Shown here in pieces: positions 45,998 to 53,811 of a stretch of DNA of 64,000 bases; the stretch's first letter is position 1, and every line of letters begins with the position of its first letter. The stretch is from JASLEW01 sp035544875 (lineage in GTDB: Bacteria; Acidobacteriota; Thermoanaerobaculia; Multivoradales; UBA5704). The notes below the pieces were generated by a model. It made no database searches. It had not been told where the DNA came from and saw nothing but the letters and a program-made list of their open reading frames with translations. Location of the stretch: the NCBI GenBank assembly GCA_035544875.1, contig DASZZP010000021.1, forward strand, positions 1 to 64,000. Direction: 5' to 3'. The translations under genes were made by a program, and so were the position numbers.

Positions 45998-48396
45998 TGG
46001 ATATACCCCAGGTTGCGCAGCCGGCGCAGGGTCTCGGCATCGGCCTCGGTGCGCCGCTCGGCCTCGCCCGAGGTGTCGTGGATCCACAGCCGGAGCACTG
46101 CCGGTTCGCCCGCGCCCTGGGCACCCGGCCACTGGCGGGCGAGCAGCGCCGCCGGCGCGACGGCGCCGCCGCTGTAGCTCGCTGCAGCTCCGATGCGCAC
46201 CCGCTCGGGCGGCAGCGGCCGGCCGTCGAGCTCGGCCTCGATGCGTTCGAGGCGGCCGCAGTCGCCCTCGATGCGCAGCCCCTTGGTAACGACATCGCCC
46301 ACCAGCTCGAAGCGCAGCCGGCCGGCGCTCGCCTCGACCCGGTCGCGCGGCCCCAGGAAATAGGGCGACCAGCCGCGCGGCGGGCGCTCGAACACCAGGC
46401 TGCCACGCAGATGGGCGCCGGGCGCCAGGCCGTCGCCGAGCAGCCAGAGGCCGGGCAGCGCACGGTCGAGGCGGCGGTCGATCACCGTCTCGAGCAGGGC
46501 CAGGCGAGCCTGGATCGCGGGCCCCGGCGCGGCGGCAGACGGGGCGGGATTGGCACCCTCCAATAAATTGCGGCGCTCGCCGGGATCGCGTGCCAGATCG
46601 TAGAGCTCGACGCGCGCCAGACGGCCGAGATCGTGCCGCCAAAGATAGGACTGCAGCTCGTCCTTCGGAGCGAACGGCTCCTCGCGGTTGAACAGGATGA
46701 GCTTGTGGTTGCCGAGCACCGCCGCGGCGCGCAGCGGCCCGCCGCTCAAGCCCTCGATGAAGGCGGGCCGCGGGCGCAGCGGCGCGCGCCCGGTCAGGGC
46801 CGGCAAGAGGTCGATCCCCTCGCCCTCCGGCTCGGCGGCGCCGGCTGCCGCCCCGCCGGCACCGGCGGCATCGAGCAGCGTGGGCAGGAGATCGAGCAGC
46901 CGGACGGTGCCGTGCAGCCGCTGGCGCGCCGGGATCTGGCCGTCCCAGCGCATGATCAGCGGCACATGGACCTGCTCGTCGTAGAGGGTCTGCCCATGTT
47001 TCCAGCCGGCGTGGTCATCGAGCTCCTCGCCGTGGTCGGAGGTGAAGACGAAGAGGGTGTTGGCGGCAACCTCCGGCCTGATGCGGCCGAGCAGCTGGCC
47101 GATGAACCTGTCGGCGTAGTGGACCTCGCTGTCGTAGAGGGCGTTGAGGTGGGCGAGGTCGCGCTCCGGGTCATCCAGGCGGATCTTGCCGCTGTAGATG
47201 CCGTGCACCCAGTTGCCGGCCACCCGCCCGGAGTAGCTGGTCTCGAACGGCGAGAGATTGCCCACCACCTCCGGGTTGTCGTAGGGGTCGTGCGGATCGA
47301 TGTAGTGCACATAGAGGAAGAAGCGGCGGTCCTGGTGGGCCTCGACCCAGGGGATGGCGTGGCGGTTGAGCTCGTCGGCGTGCTTGCCGATCCAGTCGAT
47401 GTCGGCCGGCGGCGCGAAAAAGGTGCGGAACCCGCGCTCGAAGCCGGCGCCCACGTGCAGGGTGGGATTGGCGAGGAAGCCGCCGGTTTCATACCCGAGC
47501 CGGCGCAGCCGCTCGGCCAGCGGCGCCACGCCGGCCGGGATGCCGTAGGTCGCGAGGTCGCTGCCCAGCAGCTCGCCGGGGTAGCGCCCGGTCATGAAGG
47601 AGACGACCGATGGCAGGGTCCAGGGCGCCTGGCTGTAGGCCTCCTCGACCACCGTACCTGGCACGGCGAGGCGGTGGGCGATTTCGGGGCTGGTGTCGCG
47701 GCCGTACCCGTAGGGGGTGAGGCGGTCCCGGCGCAAGGTGTCGACCACGATGAAGACGATGTTCGGCGGCGAGCGGCGGGCGGCCGACGACAATCCATTT
47801 GCCGCCGCCGCGGGGGCGGCGGCTTCGTCAGACGCCGCCGCTGCGGCTTTACCGTCTTCCCGTCCGGTGGTCACCGCGACCGGCCCCCAGGCCACCAGAT
47901 TGGCGCCGCGCCGCGCCACCGGCAGACCCGCCAGGAAGGCGGAGAACTCCAGGGTCACCTGCCGTCCGGCATAGCGGCCGAGGTCGGCGGAGAGGTCGAG
48001 CCAGCGCGGGTCGGCGCGTTCGCGCGACGCCGCCACCTGGACGATCTCGCGCTCGCGGCCGCGCCGCACCGCGACCGCCAGCTCGACGCGGCGCACCGCC
48101 TGCCAGGCGGCGGGAAGGATCTGGGCGCCGGCGTGCAGCTCAGCGCCGGGCGGCAGGACGCCGCTCCAGCTCCAGGGAGCGGGAGCGGTGAGGACGACGG
48201 GACGCAGCTCGTGATCGACCTCGAGGTCGGCGAGCGCCGGCCGCGCCGCAAACCGCAGCGGCCCGCGCCCGCCCGACCCGCCGACCGCGTACTGACCGGC
48301 CTCCACCAGCGGCCGCAACAGAAAGCCGGCCGGCGGGGCGCCGCGGCAGCCAGCCAGCAGCGCAGTGAGCGCGATGCAGGCCGCGGCCACAAGCAC
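45994..48396 (-). CDS. Sulfatase-fold lipoprotein with Thr at the nucleophile position
   Basis: Start placed at the GTG at 48396 (GAGGG upstream), because it opens a lipoprotein signal with lipobox LLAGC within 17 residues; longer frames cross the dispersed repeat. About 800 residues. A membrane-proximal beta-rich region of about 170 residues precedes the alkaline-phosphatase-superfamily core: NIVFIVVDTLRRDRLTPYGY, SQAPWTLPSVVSFMTGRYPG, TSDHGEELDDHAGW, HVPLIMRWDG. In true sulfatases the loop is C/S-x-P-S-R; here it is T-L-P-S-V, as in Thr-using phosphotransferases and related hydrolases, so formylglycine sulfatase activity is unlikely. Another beta domain ends the protein. Probably modifies the surface glycan. 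Confidence 0.75.
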   Translation of the reverse strand: MLVAAACIALTALLAGCRGAPPAGFLLRPLVEAGQYAVGGSGGRGPLRFAARPALADLEVDHELRPVVLTAPAPWSWSGVLPPGAELHAGAQILPAAWQAVRRVELAVAVRRGREREIVQVAASRERADPRWLDLSADLGRYAGRQVTLEFSAFLAGLPVARRGANLVAWGPVAVTTGREDGKAAAAASDEAAAPAAAANGLSSAARRSPPNIVFIVVDTLRRDRLTPYGYGRDTSPEIAHRLAVPGTVVEEAYSQAPWTLPSVVSFMTGRYPGELLGSDLATYGIPAGVAPLAERLRRLGYETGGFLANPTLHVGAGFERGFRTFFAPPADIDWIGKHADELNRHAIPWVEAHQDRRFFLYVHYIDPHDPYDNPEVVGNLSPFETSYSGRVAGNWVHGIYSGKIRLDDPERDLAHLNALYDSEVHYADRFIGQLLGRIRPEVAANTLFVFTSDHGEELDDHAGWKHGQTLYDEQVHVPLIMRWDGQIPARQRLHGTVRLLDLLPTLLDAAGAGGAAAGAAEPEGEGIDLLPALTGRAPLRPRPAFIEGLSGGPLRAAAVLGNHKLILFNREEPFAPKDELQSYLWRHDLGRLARVELYDLARDPGERRNLLEGANPAPSAAAPGPAIQARLALLETVIDRRLDRALPGLWLLGDGLAPGAHLRGSLVFERPPRGWSPYFLGPRDRVEASAGRLRFELVGDVVTKGLRIEGDCGRLERIEAELDGRPLPPERVRIGAAASYSGGAVAPAALLARQWPGAQGAGEPAVLRLWIHDTSGEAERRTEADAETLRRLRNLGYIQ

Positions 48397-48700
48397 ACTC
48401 GCGCGGCCCTCAACGAGCAACCCACAGGGCGTGGGAGGCCGCAGCTCCCGCCTGTTGCGGCACTCCCTGCAGGTCGGAGTCCTGTCCCGCCCGGAGCCGA
48501 CGCAGGGAACAAACCCCGCCCGGCGAGTCGCCGGTGCGGGGTCGCTACGGCTGCCGATTGGCGTTCTCCCTGCCCCACGCCGGCCACTGCCGACGCCCGC
48601 CGCGGCAGCCGTAGCGACCCCCGCCGGCGGCGCGCCCGGCCACACGCCCTCCCGCAGCGGTCTCCGGGCAAGGCCAGGACGGAGGGGGCTCACACCCTTC
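48397..48700. other. 304-bp gap inside the glycan operon
   Basis: Between the GNAT-like gene and the lipoprotein gene. It holds the partial dispersed repeat at 48433-48480 and otherwise GC-rich sequence with short inverted stretches. The minus-strand frame through it is open but Arg/Pro-rich, lacks a start with SD and is not conserved in character. A local promoter may exist, but none was clear. Confidence 0.4.
48433..48480 (+). repeat. Dispersed intergenic repeat, partial copy
   Basis: GGGAGGCCGCAGCTCCCGCC, CTGTTGCGGCACT and GCAGGTCGGAG repeat the inner block of the copy at 36766-36960 with a few substitutions. Confidence 0.65.
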
Positions 48701-49657
48701 TCAAGCCAGGTCATAGTCGCCCATGGCGTAGTAGAAGCCGGCGGCGGCCGCAGCCGGGTTCACGACGCCGGCACGGCGGCGGCAGCCGAGGAAACGGCGC
48801 TCGCCGCTGGGCCGCAGCCCGAGGACCGCAAGCAGATGCGAGGAGTCGCGGGGCGGCGGCCAGAAGCGCCAGGACTGGAAGCCGGCGGCACGCAGGTCGG
48901 CCGCCACGGCGAGCATCGAAGGGTACCACTCGCCCGGCGGCGGAAGCCAGAGCTCGGTCGCCCAGGCCTCCTGGTTGACGAACGCGAAAACGGCCAGCCC
49001 TTCGGCGGGACCGGCGGCAGAGAAGAGACGGTAGAAGCGATAGTAGCGGACCGGCCGGGCGCAATATCGCCAGTTGAGGAAAGCCGCCGTGCGCCGCACC
49101 CCGAAGACGCCGCAGCTCTCCCAGACCGCCTCCGCCCAGCCGCCGCACGAGTCGCCGGACTCGATGCGCGCCGCCGCCGGCGGCGGGCCGGCCGGCAGCG
49201 CTCCCGCGAGCGGCTCGAGGGTGGCGAGCGGGTGATAGCCGAAAACCCTCTCACCCAGCCGGAAATGGCGATCGCTGGGAAAACCGAAAATCCAGGGCGC
49301 GTCGTCCGCTCCGGGCAGATCGGTCAGCAGCCGCCGCCCCAACGCCACCAGCGGCGGACGGAGGCCGCCGCGCCCTCCTCCCAGCCCGTTCCGGCCGCCG
49401 CCGGCGGCGCCGGCGAAGTCCACCAGCTGCCAGATCCCCCCTTGCCCGCCCTGCCAGCAGGCCGGCAGGCGCAGCGCCCCGGCGTGAGCCAGCACGCGGC
49501 CGCCGCCGTCGACCGCGACCAGGCTGCGTCCTTCGCCCGGCAGCAGGCGGTACTTCCAGCGCCACTCCGCGCCGCTCGCCGGATAGCCGAAGCATGCCTG
49601 CCAGAGATCAGACAGCGCTGACAGATCCTCCTCGCGCGTCGGCCGCAGCTCAATCAC
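48701..49657 (-). CDS. GNAT-like acyltransferase
   Basis: 318 residues. The N-terminus MIELRPTREEDLSALSDLWQ is typical of GNAT N-acetyltransferases, followed by SLVAVDGGGRVLAHAGALRL (beta 2-4) and a Gly-rich region. The C-terminal half (FLNWRYCARPVRYYRFYRLF, GLAVFAFVNQEAWATELWLP) suggests a second GNAT-like domain, as in FemAB-type or polysaccharide N-acyltransferases. The usual Q/R-x-x-G-x-G/A CoA loop is not obvious, so activity is uncertain. It overlaps the YfhO-like gene by eight bases. It could acylate an amino sugar exposed by the PIG-L domain. Confidence 0.6.
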   Translation of the reverse strand: MIELRPTREEDLSALSDLWQACFGYPASGAEWRWKYRLLPGEGRSLVAVDGGGRVLAHAGALRLPACWQGGQGGIWQLVDFAGAAGGGRNGLGGGRGGLRPPLVALGRRLLTDLPGADDAPWIFGFPSDRHFRLGERVFGYHPLATLEPLAGALPAGPPPAAARIESGDSCGGWAEAVWESCGVFGVRRTAAFLNWRYCARPVRYYRFYRLFSAAGPAEGLAVFAFVNQEAWATELWLPPPGEWYPSMLAVAADLRAAGFQSWRFWPPPRDSSHLLAVLGLRPSGERRFLGCRRRAGVVNPAAAAAGFYYAMGDYDLA

Positions 49658-51914
49658 CGCGCCCTCCCCGGCGGGCCACCATCAGGCCTCCGCACCCGAG
49701 CATGCCGAGCAGCGAAAGGAGCGCGCCGGCGGCCAGGCCCGGGGGCCGGTAGCGGAGATCGAGCCGGCCGCCTCCCGGGCCGAGGCGCACCCCCAGCAGC
49801 GCACCGCCCGCCGCCTCGACCGGCAGCTCCCGCCCGTCCCCGCGCGCCCTCCAGCCCCGTTCCCAGCTCTCGGCAATCACCAGCAGCCCAGGCCCGGTCG
49901 CCTGCCAGTCGATCTGCCAGCGGCCGGGCTCGCGGCGCGCGACCGCCAGGGCGGCCGCCGACTGGGCCGCGATCCACCTCACCATGGGAAGCGCGGAGGG
50001 GCGCTCGTAGATCCGCGCATCGCCGCCCTGGTAGGCGAGCTTCCAGTCGGGCTCGGCCGGCGCCTGCGCCGGGCCGGCGACCACCCAGCGCACGGCAAGC
50101 CGGTCGAGCCACGGGTCGCGCCAGCGCGCGATCGGCTGGAAGTAGACCGGGTCGCCGGCGGCGAAGGCGCCGTAGACCCTCTCGTAGCGCGCCAGCTTCA
50201 CTGGGTCGTCGCCGCGCGGGTCGTAGAGGCCATAGACCAGTGCGGCGTTGGGCCGCAGCGCTTCGCCGATCCCGGCCACCCTCTCGGGCTGCTGGGCGAG
50301 GAAGCGAATGGCTCCGGTCGAAGGGTAGAGCCGCGGCAGCGGCAGGCCGGGATTGATGCCGCCATGGGCGCACAGCAGGTCGCCGAGCACGAGCGCCGGC
50401 AATAGCGGATAGAGCGACCCGCGGCGAGATGGCGGGACGCGGAGCGCCGCCGCCGCGGCGAGCGCCGCCGTTACGGCAGCGGCGGTCCAGCAGGCCTGCG
50501 TGACGAGCGTCGCGTGTGCCGCCCAGGCCCCGCGCAGCTCGAGCCAGGCGGCGGCGAGCAGCGCCAGGACCGCGGCTGCGCCGGCGAGGGCGCCCCGCCC
50601 CCGCCCGGCCAGCCAGGCGTCGCAGCCGGCGCCGGCCAGCAGCGCGAGCGCCAGCTCGACGGCAAACAATAGCCGGTGCGGTGCCGCCCGCCCCAGGACC
50701 GGCACCGCGGCCAGCAGATCGCGCACTCCCGGCCAGTGATAAGCGGCCGCGAACGAGAAGGCGGCCACCGCCAACAGGGCGAGCCAGCGGCGGTCGAGCC
50801 CCAGGCGGCCGCGCGAGGTGTCGGCGAGGGGTTCGCGGAGGCGCGCCAGCCCGGCGGCGGCGAGCGGCAGGGCCAGCGCCCCGGCGTAGACGGCGGTGGC
50901 GGAGTAGTTGAAAGGGCCCCACCAGGTGCCGTGCGCCGGGTGCCCATAGAGCTCGGGCAACACCAGGCGAAGCGGCTGCTGCAACAGCAGAGCGAAGGGC
51001 GGCTCGCTTCCTCCAGTGCCGCTCTGCCAGCGGGCCGTCTCGGGCAGAGTCCGGGCGAGCGGCACGAGCTCGACCGCGGCCAGCGCCCCGGCAAGCAACC
51101 AGCCGCCGGCAAAGCGGAGCCAGGCGCCAAGCGGGGCGAGCGGCTTCGCCACTCCGCGCACCGCCAGGTAGAGCGCCGAGAGCAGCGCGGTGAAGGCTGC
51201 GGTCTCGGGGTGGCCGGCGAGCAGCTGCAGTCCGGCCGCCAGAGGCAGAGCGAGCCAGGGCGGGCGGCCGGCGGCGAGCCGCTCCACCGACCAGAATACC
51301 CACGGCACCAGCGCCAGGGCGCTGGCCATCGGGAAGAGCAGAAAGGAGACCAGCATTCCCGAGAGCGGGAAGACGAGTGCCGCGATCAGCGCCGCCGGCG
51401 GCGACAGGCCGAGCTCGCGCGCCAGCGCCCAGACGCCGCAGCCGCCCACCACCAGGCGCAGCCAGGGGAGAAGGATGAAACCGAATTGCAGCGGCAGGAC
51501 AGCGAACAGCAGATGCAACGGAAACAGCGGCGCGGCCTGGCCGTTGCTCCAGAACGGCGCGCCCGAGAACTGGTGCGGATTCCAGAGCGGCAGGCGGCCG
51601 GCGCGCAGCTCGCGCCGCGTATGGAGCAGCCAGGGCTGGATCTGGAAGGTGACATCGCGCAACACCGGGTTGCCCGGCGCCGAAGGGAAGGCCGATCTCC
51701 ACGGGGCCTGCTGGGCGAGGGCGGCGGCCGGGCTGGGGATTCCATCGGGCAGGGCGAGGGCCGGCAGCAGCAGGGCGATGCCGGCGATGCCCAGAGCCGC
51801 CCAGGCCACCCCCAGCTCGCGGCGCAGCCCGCCGGCCGGGCCGGCGGCGAGGCCGGCCAGCAGCCCCGCCAGGGCCAGCGCCACCAGCAGCGGCAGGACC
51901 GGATTCAGGCTCAA
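49650..51914 (-). CDS. YfhO-like multi-pass membrane protein
   Basis: Start at a TTG at 51914 that overlaps the upstream GT2 stop as TTGA; 754 residues. It begins with a hydrophobic helix (LNPVLPLLVALALAGLLAGL), then an outward segment with PLWNPHQFSGAPFWSNGQAA, about ten further helices to residue 520, and a C-terminal extracytoplasmic region with LVIAESWERGWRARGDG and a last helix (GALLSLLGMLGCGGLMVARR). This is the layout of YfhO/PMT-like GT-C proteins, which use polyprenyl-linked sugars outside the membrane. Its neighbour is a polyprenyl-phosphate sugar synthase, a fitting partner that would supply the donor. Acceptor unknown. Confidence 0.8.
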   Translation of the reverse strand: MSLNPVLPLLVALALAGLLAGLAAGPAGGLRRELGVAWAALGIAGIALLLPALALPDGIPSPAAALAQQAPWRSAFPSAPGNPVLRDVTFQIQPWLLHTRRELRAGRLPLWNPHQFSGAPFWSNGQAAPLFPLHLLFAVLPLQFGFILLPWLRLVVGGCGVWALARELGLSPPAALIAALVFPLSGMLVSFLLFPMASALALVPWVFWSVERLAAGRPPWLALPLAAGLQLLAGHPETAAFTALLSALYLAVRGVAKPLAPLGAWLRFAGGWLLAGALAAVELVPLARTLPETARWQSGTGGSEPPFALLLQQPLRLVLPELYGHPAHGTWWGPFNYSATAVYAGALALPLAAAGLARLREPLADTSRGRLGLDRRWLALLAVAAFSFAAAYHWPGVRDLLAAVPVLGRAAPHRLLFAVELALALLAGAGCDAWLAGRGRGALAGAAAVLALLAAAWLELRGAWAAHATLVTQACWTAAAVTAALAAAAALRVPPSRRGSLYPLLPALVLGDLLCAHGGINPGLPLPRLYPSTGAIRFLAQQPERVAGIGEALRPNAALVYGLYDPRGDDPVKLARYERVYGAFAAGDPVYFQPIARWRDPWLDRLAVRWVVAGPAQAPAEPDWKLAYQGGDARIYERPSALPMVRWIAAQSAAALAVARREPGRWQIDWQATGPGLLVIAESWERGWRARGDGRELPVEAAGGALLGVRLGPGGGRLDLRYRPPGLAAGALLSLLGMLGCGGLMVARRGGRGD

Positions 51915-52612
51915 CGGCCGCCCCGATGCCTGAGGCGCATCAGCATCAGGTCGCGAACCATGGCCAGCGGCGAGCGGATCGGGTCGACCCGGGAGTCGGG
52001 CGAGTTCGACCAGACCACCCCGACTTCGACGACCCGGTGGCCGCGCCGCCGCGCCAGCCAGATCAGCTCGACGTCGTAGGCGAAGCCGTCGACGGTCATC
52101 TCGGAGCAGAGGCTGCGGGCGGCATCGCCGCGGGCCAGCTTGAATCCGCACTGAGTGTCGCGCAGACCGCGCACTCCGAGCAGGCGGATGAGCAGGTTGA
52201 AGCTCTTGCCCATGAGCTCGCGGTAGAGCGGCTGGCGCTCGCGAATCAGCGCGTCGCGGGTGGCGCGGCTGCCAATCGCCATCACCGCCTCGCCGAGTCG
52301 GGGCTCGAGCTTCTCGATCTCCTCGATCGGCGTCGAGAAGTCGGCATCCGAGAGCAGGACGCGCGCGCCGCGGCTGGCGAGCACCCCGGTGCGGATCGCC
52401 GCGCCCTTGCCGCGGTTGCGCAGGTGGCGGATGACGCGTGCGCCCGCCTCCTCGGCCACCTCGGCGGTCGCGTCGCGGCTGCCGTCGTCGACCACCAGCA
52501 GCTCATAGGGCCGCTGCCGGCGCTCGAGGTAGTCGACGGCCCGCCGCAGAGAGGGTCCCAGCCTCGCCGCCTCGTTGTAGGCAGGGATCACCACCGAGAG
52601 CTCGATGCCCAT
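51911..52612 (-). CDS. Polyprenyl-phosphate glycosyltransferase (DPM/DPG synthase-like)
   Basis: 233 residues. ELSVVIPAYNEAARLGPSLR, LLVVDDGSRDATAEVAEEAG, RNRGKGAAIRTGVLASRGA and the metal motif in LLSDADFSTPIEEI, then DTQCGFKLARGDAARSL and VDGFAYDVELIWLARRRGHR. This matches dolichyl-phosphate glucose or mannose synthases of GT2, which load a sugar onto a polyprenyl phosphate on the cytoplasmic face. No C-terminal transmembrane helices, as in soluble DPM. It overlaps the YfhO-like gene by four bases, so the pair is probably a donor-synthase and GT-C unit. Confidence 0.88.
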   Translation of the reverse strand: MGIELSVVIPAYNEAARLGPSLRRAVDYLERRQRPYELLVVDDGSRDATAEVAEEAGARVIRHLRNRGKGAAIRTGVLASRGARVLLSDADFSTPIEEIEKLEPRLGEAVMAIGSRATRDALIRERQPLYRELMGKSFNLLIRLLGVRGLRDTQCGFKLARGDAARSLCSEMTVDGFAYDVELIWLARRRGHRVVEVGVVWSNSPDSRVDPIRSPLAMVRDLMLMRLRHRGGR

Positions 52613-52621
52613 TGGCGGATT

Positions 52622-53785
52622 CTATGCGCAGCCCCGACCGCGAACGGCGCTCCCATGCTCCGAAAGCTCCGACGGCTCCGACACCGCCAGGGACGCAGGT
52701 TGCAGCGCCCAGGAGGCAAGATCGCGCCCGGCGCCGTCGCTCAGCCAGAGCGCGAGCGGCGCCGCCGGCAGGCGCGACGAGAGCTCGGGCGCGAGCTGCC
52801 AGCGGCGGCCCGCGGTGACATCGAAGCGCTCGGCGGCGGCCGGGAAACCGGTCGGGTTGGGCGAGAGCTCGACCCACAGCGGCGGCGGCCAGGTCGAGAG
52901 ATCGAGACCCTCCGGGCCGAAGGCGCCGGCACTCTTCGGGAAGAGCGGCGGCGCTCGCCGCGGCAGGCTGCGGTCGAGGAGCTCCAGCGCGGCGGCGAAC
53001 CAGACGCCGTAGTGCAAGCGGCGGAAGCGGCGGGCCGAGAGCTCGAACCACTGGCGCGACCGCGGCTCGACCGCGGCGCTGCAGCCGTGCAGATGGACTG
53101 CCTCGGCGGCCGGTTGATAATAAGCGGCGAGTCCCCGCCGGCGCAGCCGCAGGAGCCAGTCGGTCTCCTCGAAGTAGAGCGGGAACCCCTCGTCGAAGCG
53201 GCCGACCCTATCCCAGGCCGCGCGGGTGAAGGCGAGCAGGCCGCCGGAGAGAGCGCAGCTCGGCAGCGGCGCTTCCGCCTGCCAGTGGCGGCGCGCGTGC
53301 TGGCGGCTGCGCCGGCGGGCCCGCGCCGCCCAGCGCGGGCTGCGCCCGGCGAGCCAGGCAAGCAGCTCGTCGCGCCGGCTCCGCCGCTCGGCCGGGGGGA
53401 GCAAGAATCGCCTGCCGCCGTCCCAGTAGAAACGCGGACCCGCGGCCGCCGCTCCCCTTTGCAGGCAGTCCACCAGCCCCGACACGCATCCGGGCAGGAC
53501 GAAGACGTCGGGATTCATCACCAGGATCAGCTCGGCGCTCGTGCTCGCGACCCCGAGGTTGACGCCGCCGGCGTAGCCGAGGTTGCGGCCGGCGTCGAGC
53601 AGCGGGATGCCGAGACCGCGCAGCAGCTCCCGCCCGGGGGCGTCGCTGCCGTTGTCGATTAGCAGCCACTCGGCCTCGACATCGGTCCCATCGAGGTCGC
53701 GGCGCAGTGCAGCGACGGCCGACGCCGCAAGCTCAGGAGTGTGGTAGTGGACCAGGATCACCGCCAGGCGGGTCGCGGTGGGCAT
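52622..53785 (-). CDS. Family 2 glycosyltransferase
   Basis: Start at the ATG at 53785; upstream frame is shadow of the ABC gene. 387 residues. LAVILVHYHTPELAASAVAA, EWLLIDNGSDAPGRELL, NLGYAGGVNLGVASTSAELI, LVMNPDVFVLPGCVSGLVDC, ALSGGLLAFTRAAWDRVGRF and YFEETDWLLRLRRRGLAAYY are those of rhamnosyl- or galactofuranosyl-type GT2 enzymes. The Arg-rich segment at about 130-160 and the C-terminal beta region (from about residue 300) are additions. First glycosyltransferase after the Wzt-like gene, 26 bp on. Confidence 0.85.
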   Translation of the reverse strand: MPTATRLAVILVHYHTPELAASAVAALRRDLDGTDVEAEWLLIDNGSDAPGRELLRGLGIPLLDAGRNLGYAGGVNLGVASTSAELILVMNPDVFVLPGCVSGLVDCLQRGAAAAGPRFYWDGGRRFLLPPAERRSRRDELLAWLAGRSPRWAARARRRSRQHARRHWQAEAPLPSCALSGGLLAFTRAAWDRVGRFDEGFPLYFEETDWLLRLRRRGLAAYYQPAAEAVHLHGCSAAVEPRSRQWFELSARRFRRLHYGVWFAAALELLDRSLPRRAPPLFPKSAGAFGPEGLDLSTWPPPLWVELSPNPTGFPAAAERFDVTAGRRWQLAPELSSRLPAAPLALWLSDGAGRDLASWALQPASLAVSEPSELSEHGSAVRGRGCA

Positions 53786-53811
53786 GGATTGATACAGATC
53801 GCGGAAGGGAG

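Noticed and set aside
46000..46642. Longer N-terminus for the PIG-L fusion, reaching to 46642
   Set aside because: The extra part is Arg/Ala-rich and overlaps the lipoprotein gene in another frame; the GTG overlapping the upstream stop is the natural start.
48397..48714. Upstream start of the sulfatase-fold lipoprotein at 48714
   Set aside because: It would put over 100 unconserved residues, encoded partly by the dispersed repeat, ahead of the lipoprotein signal.
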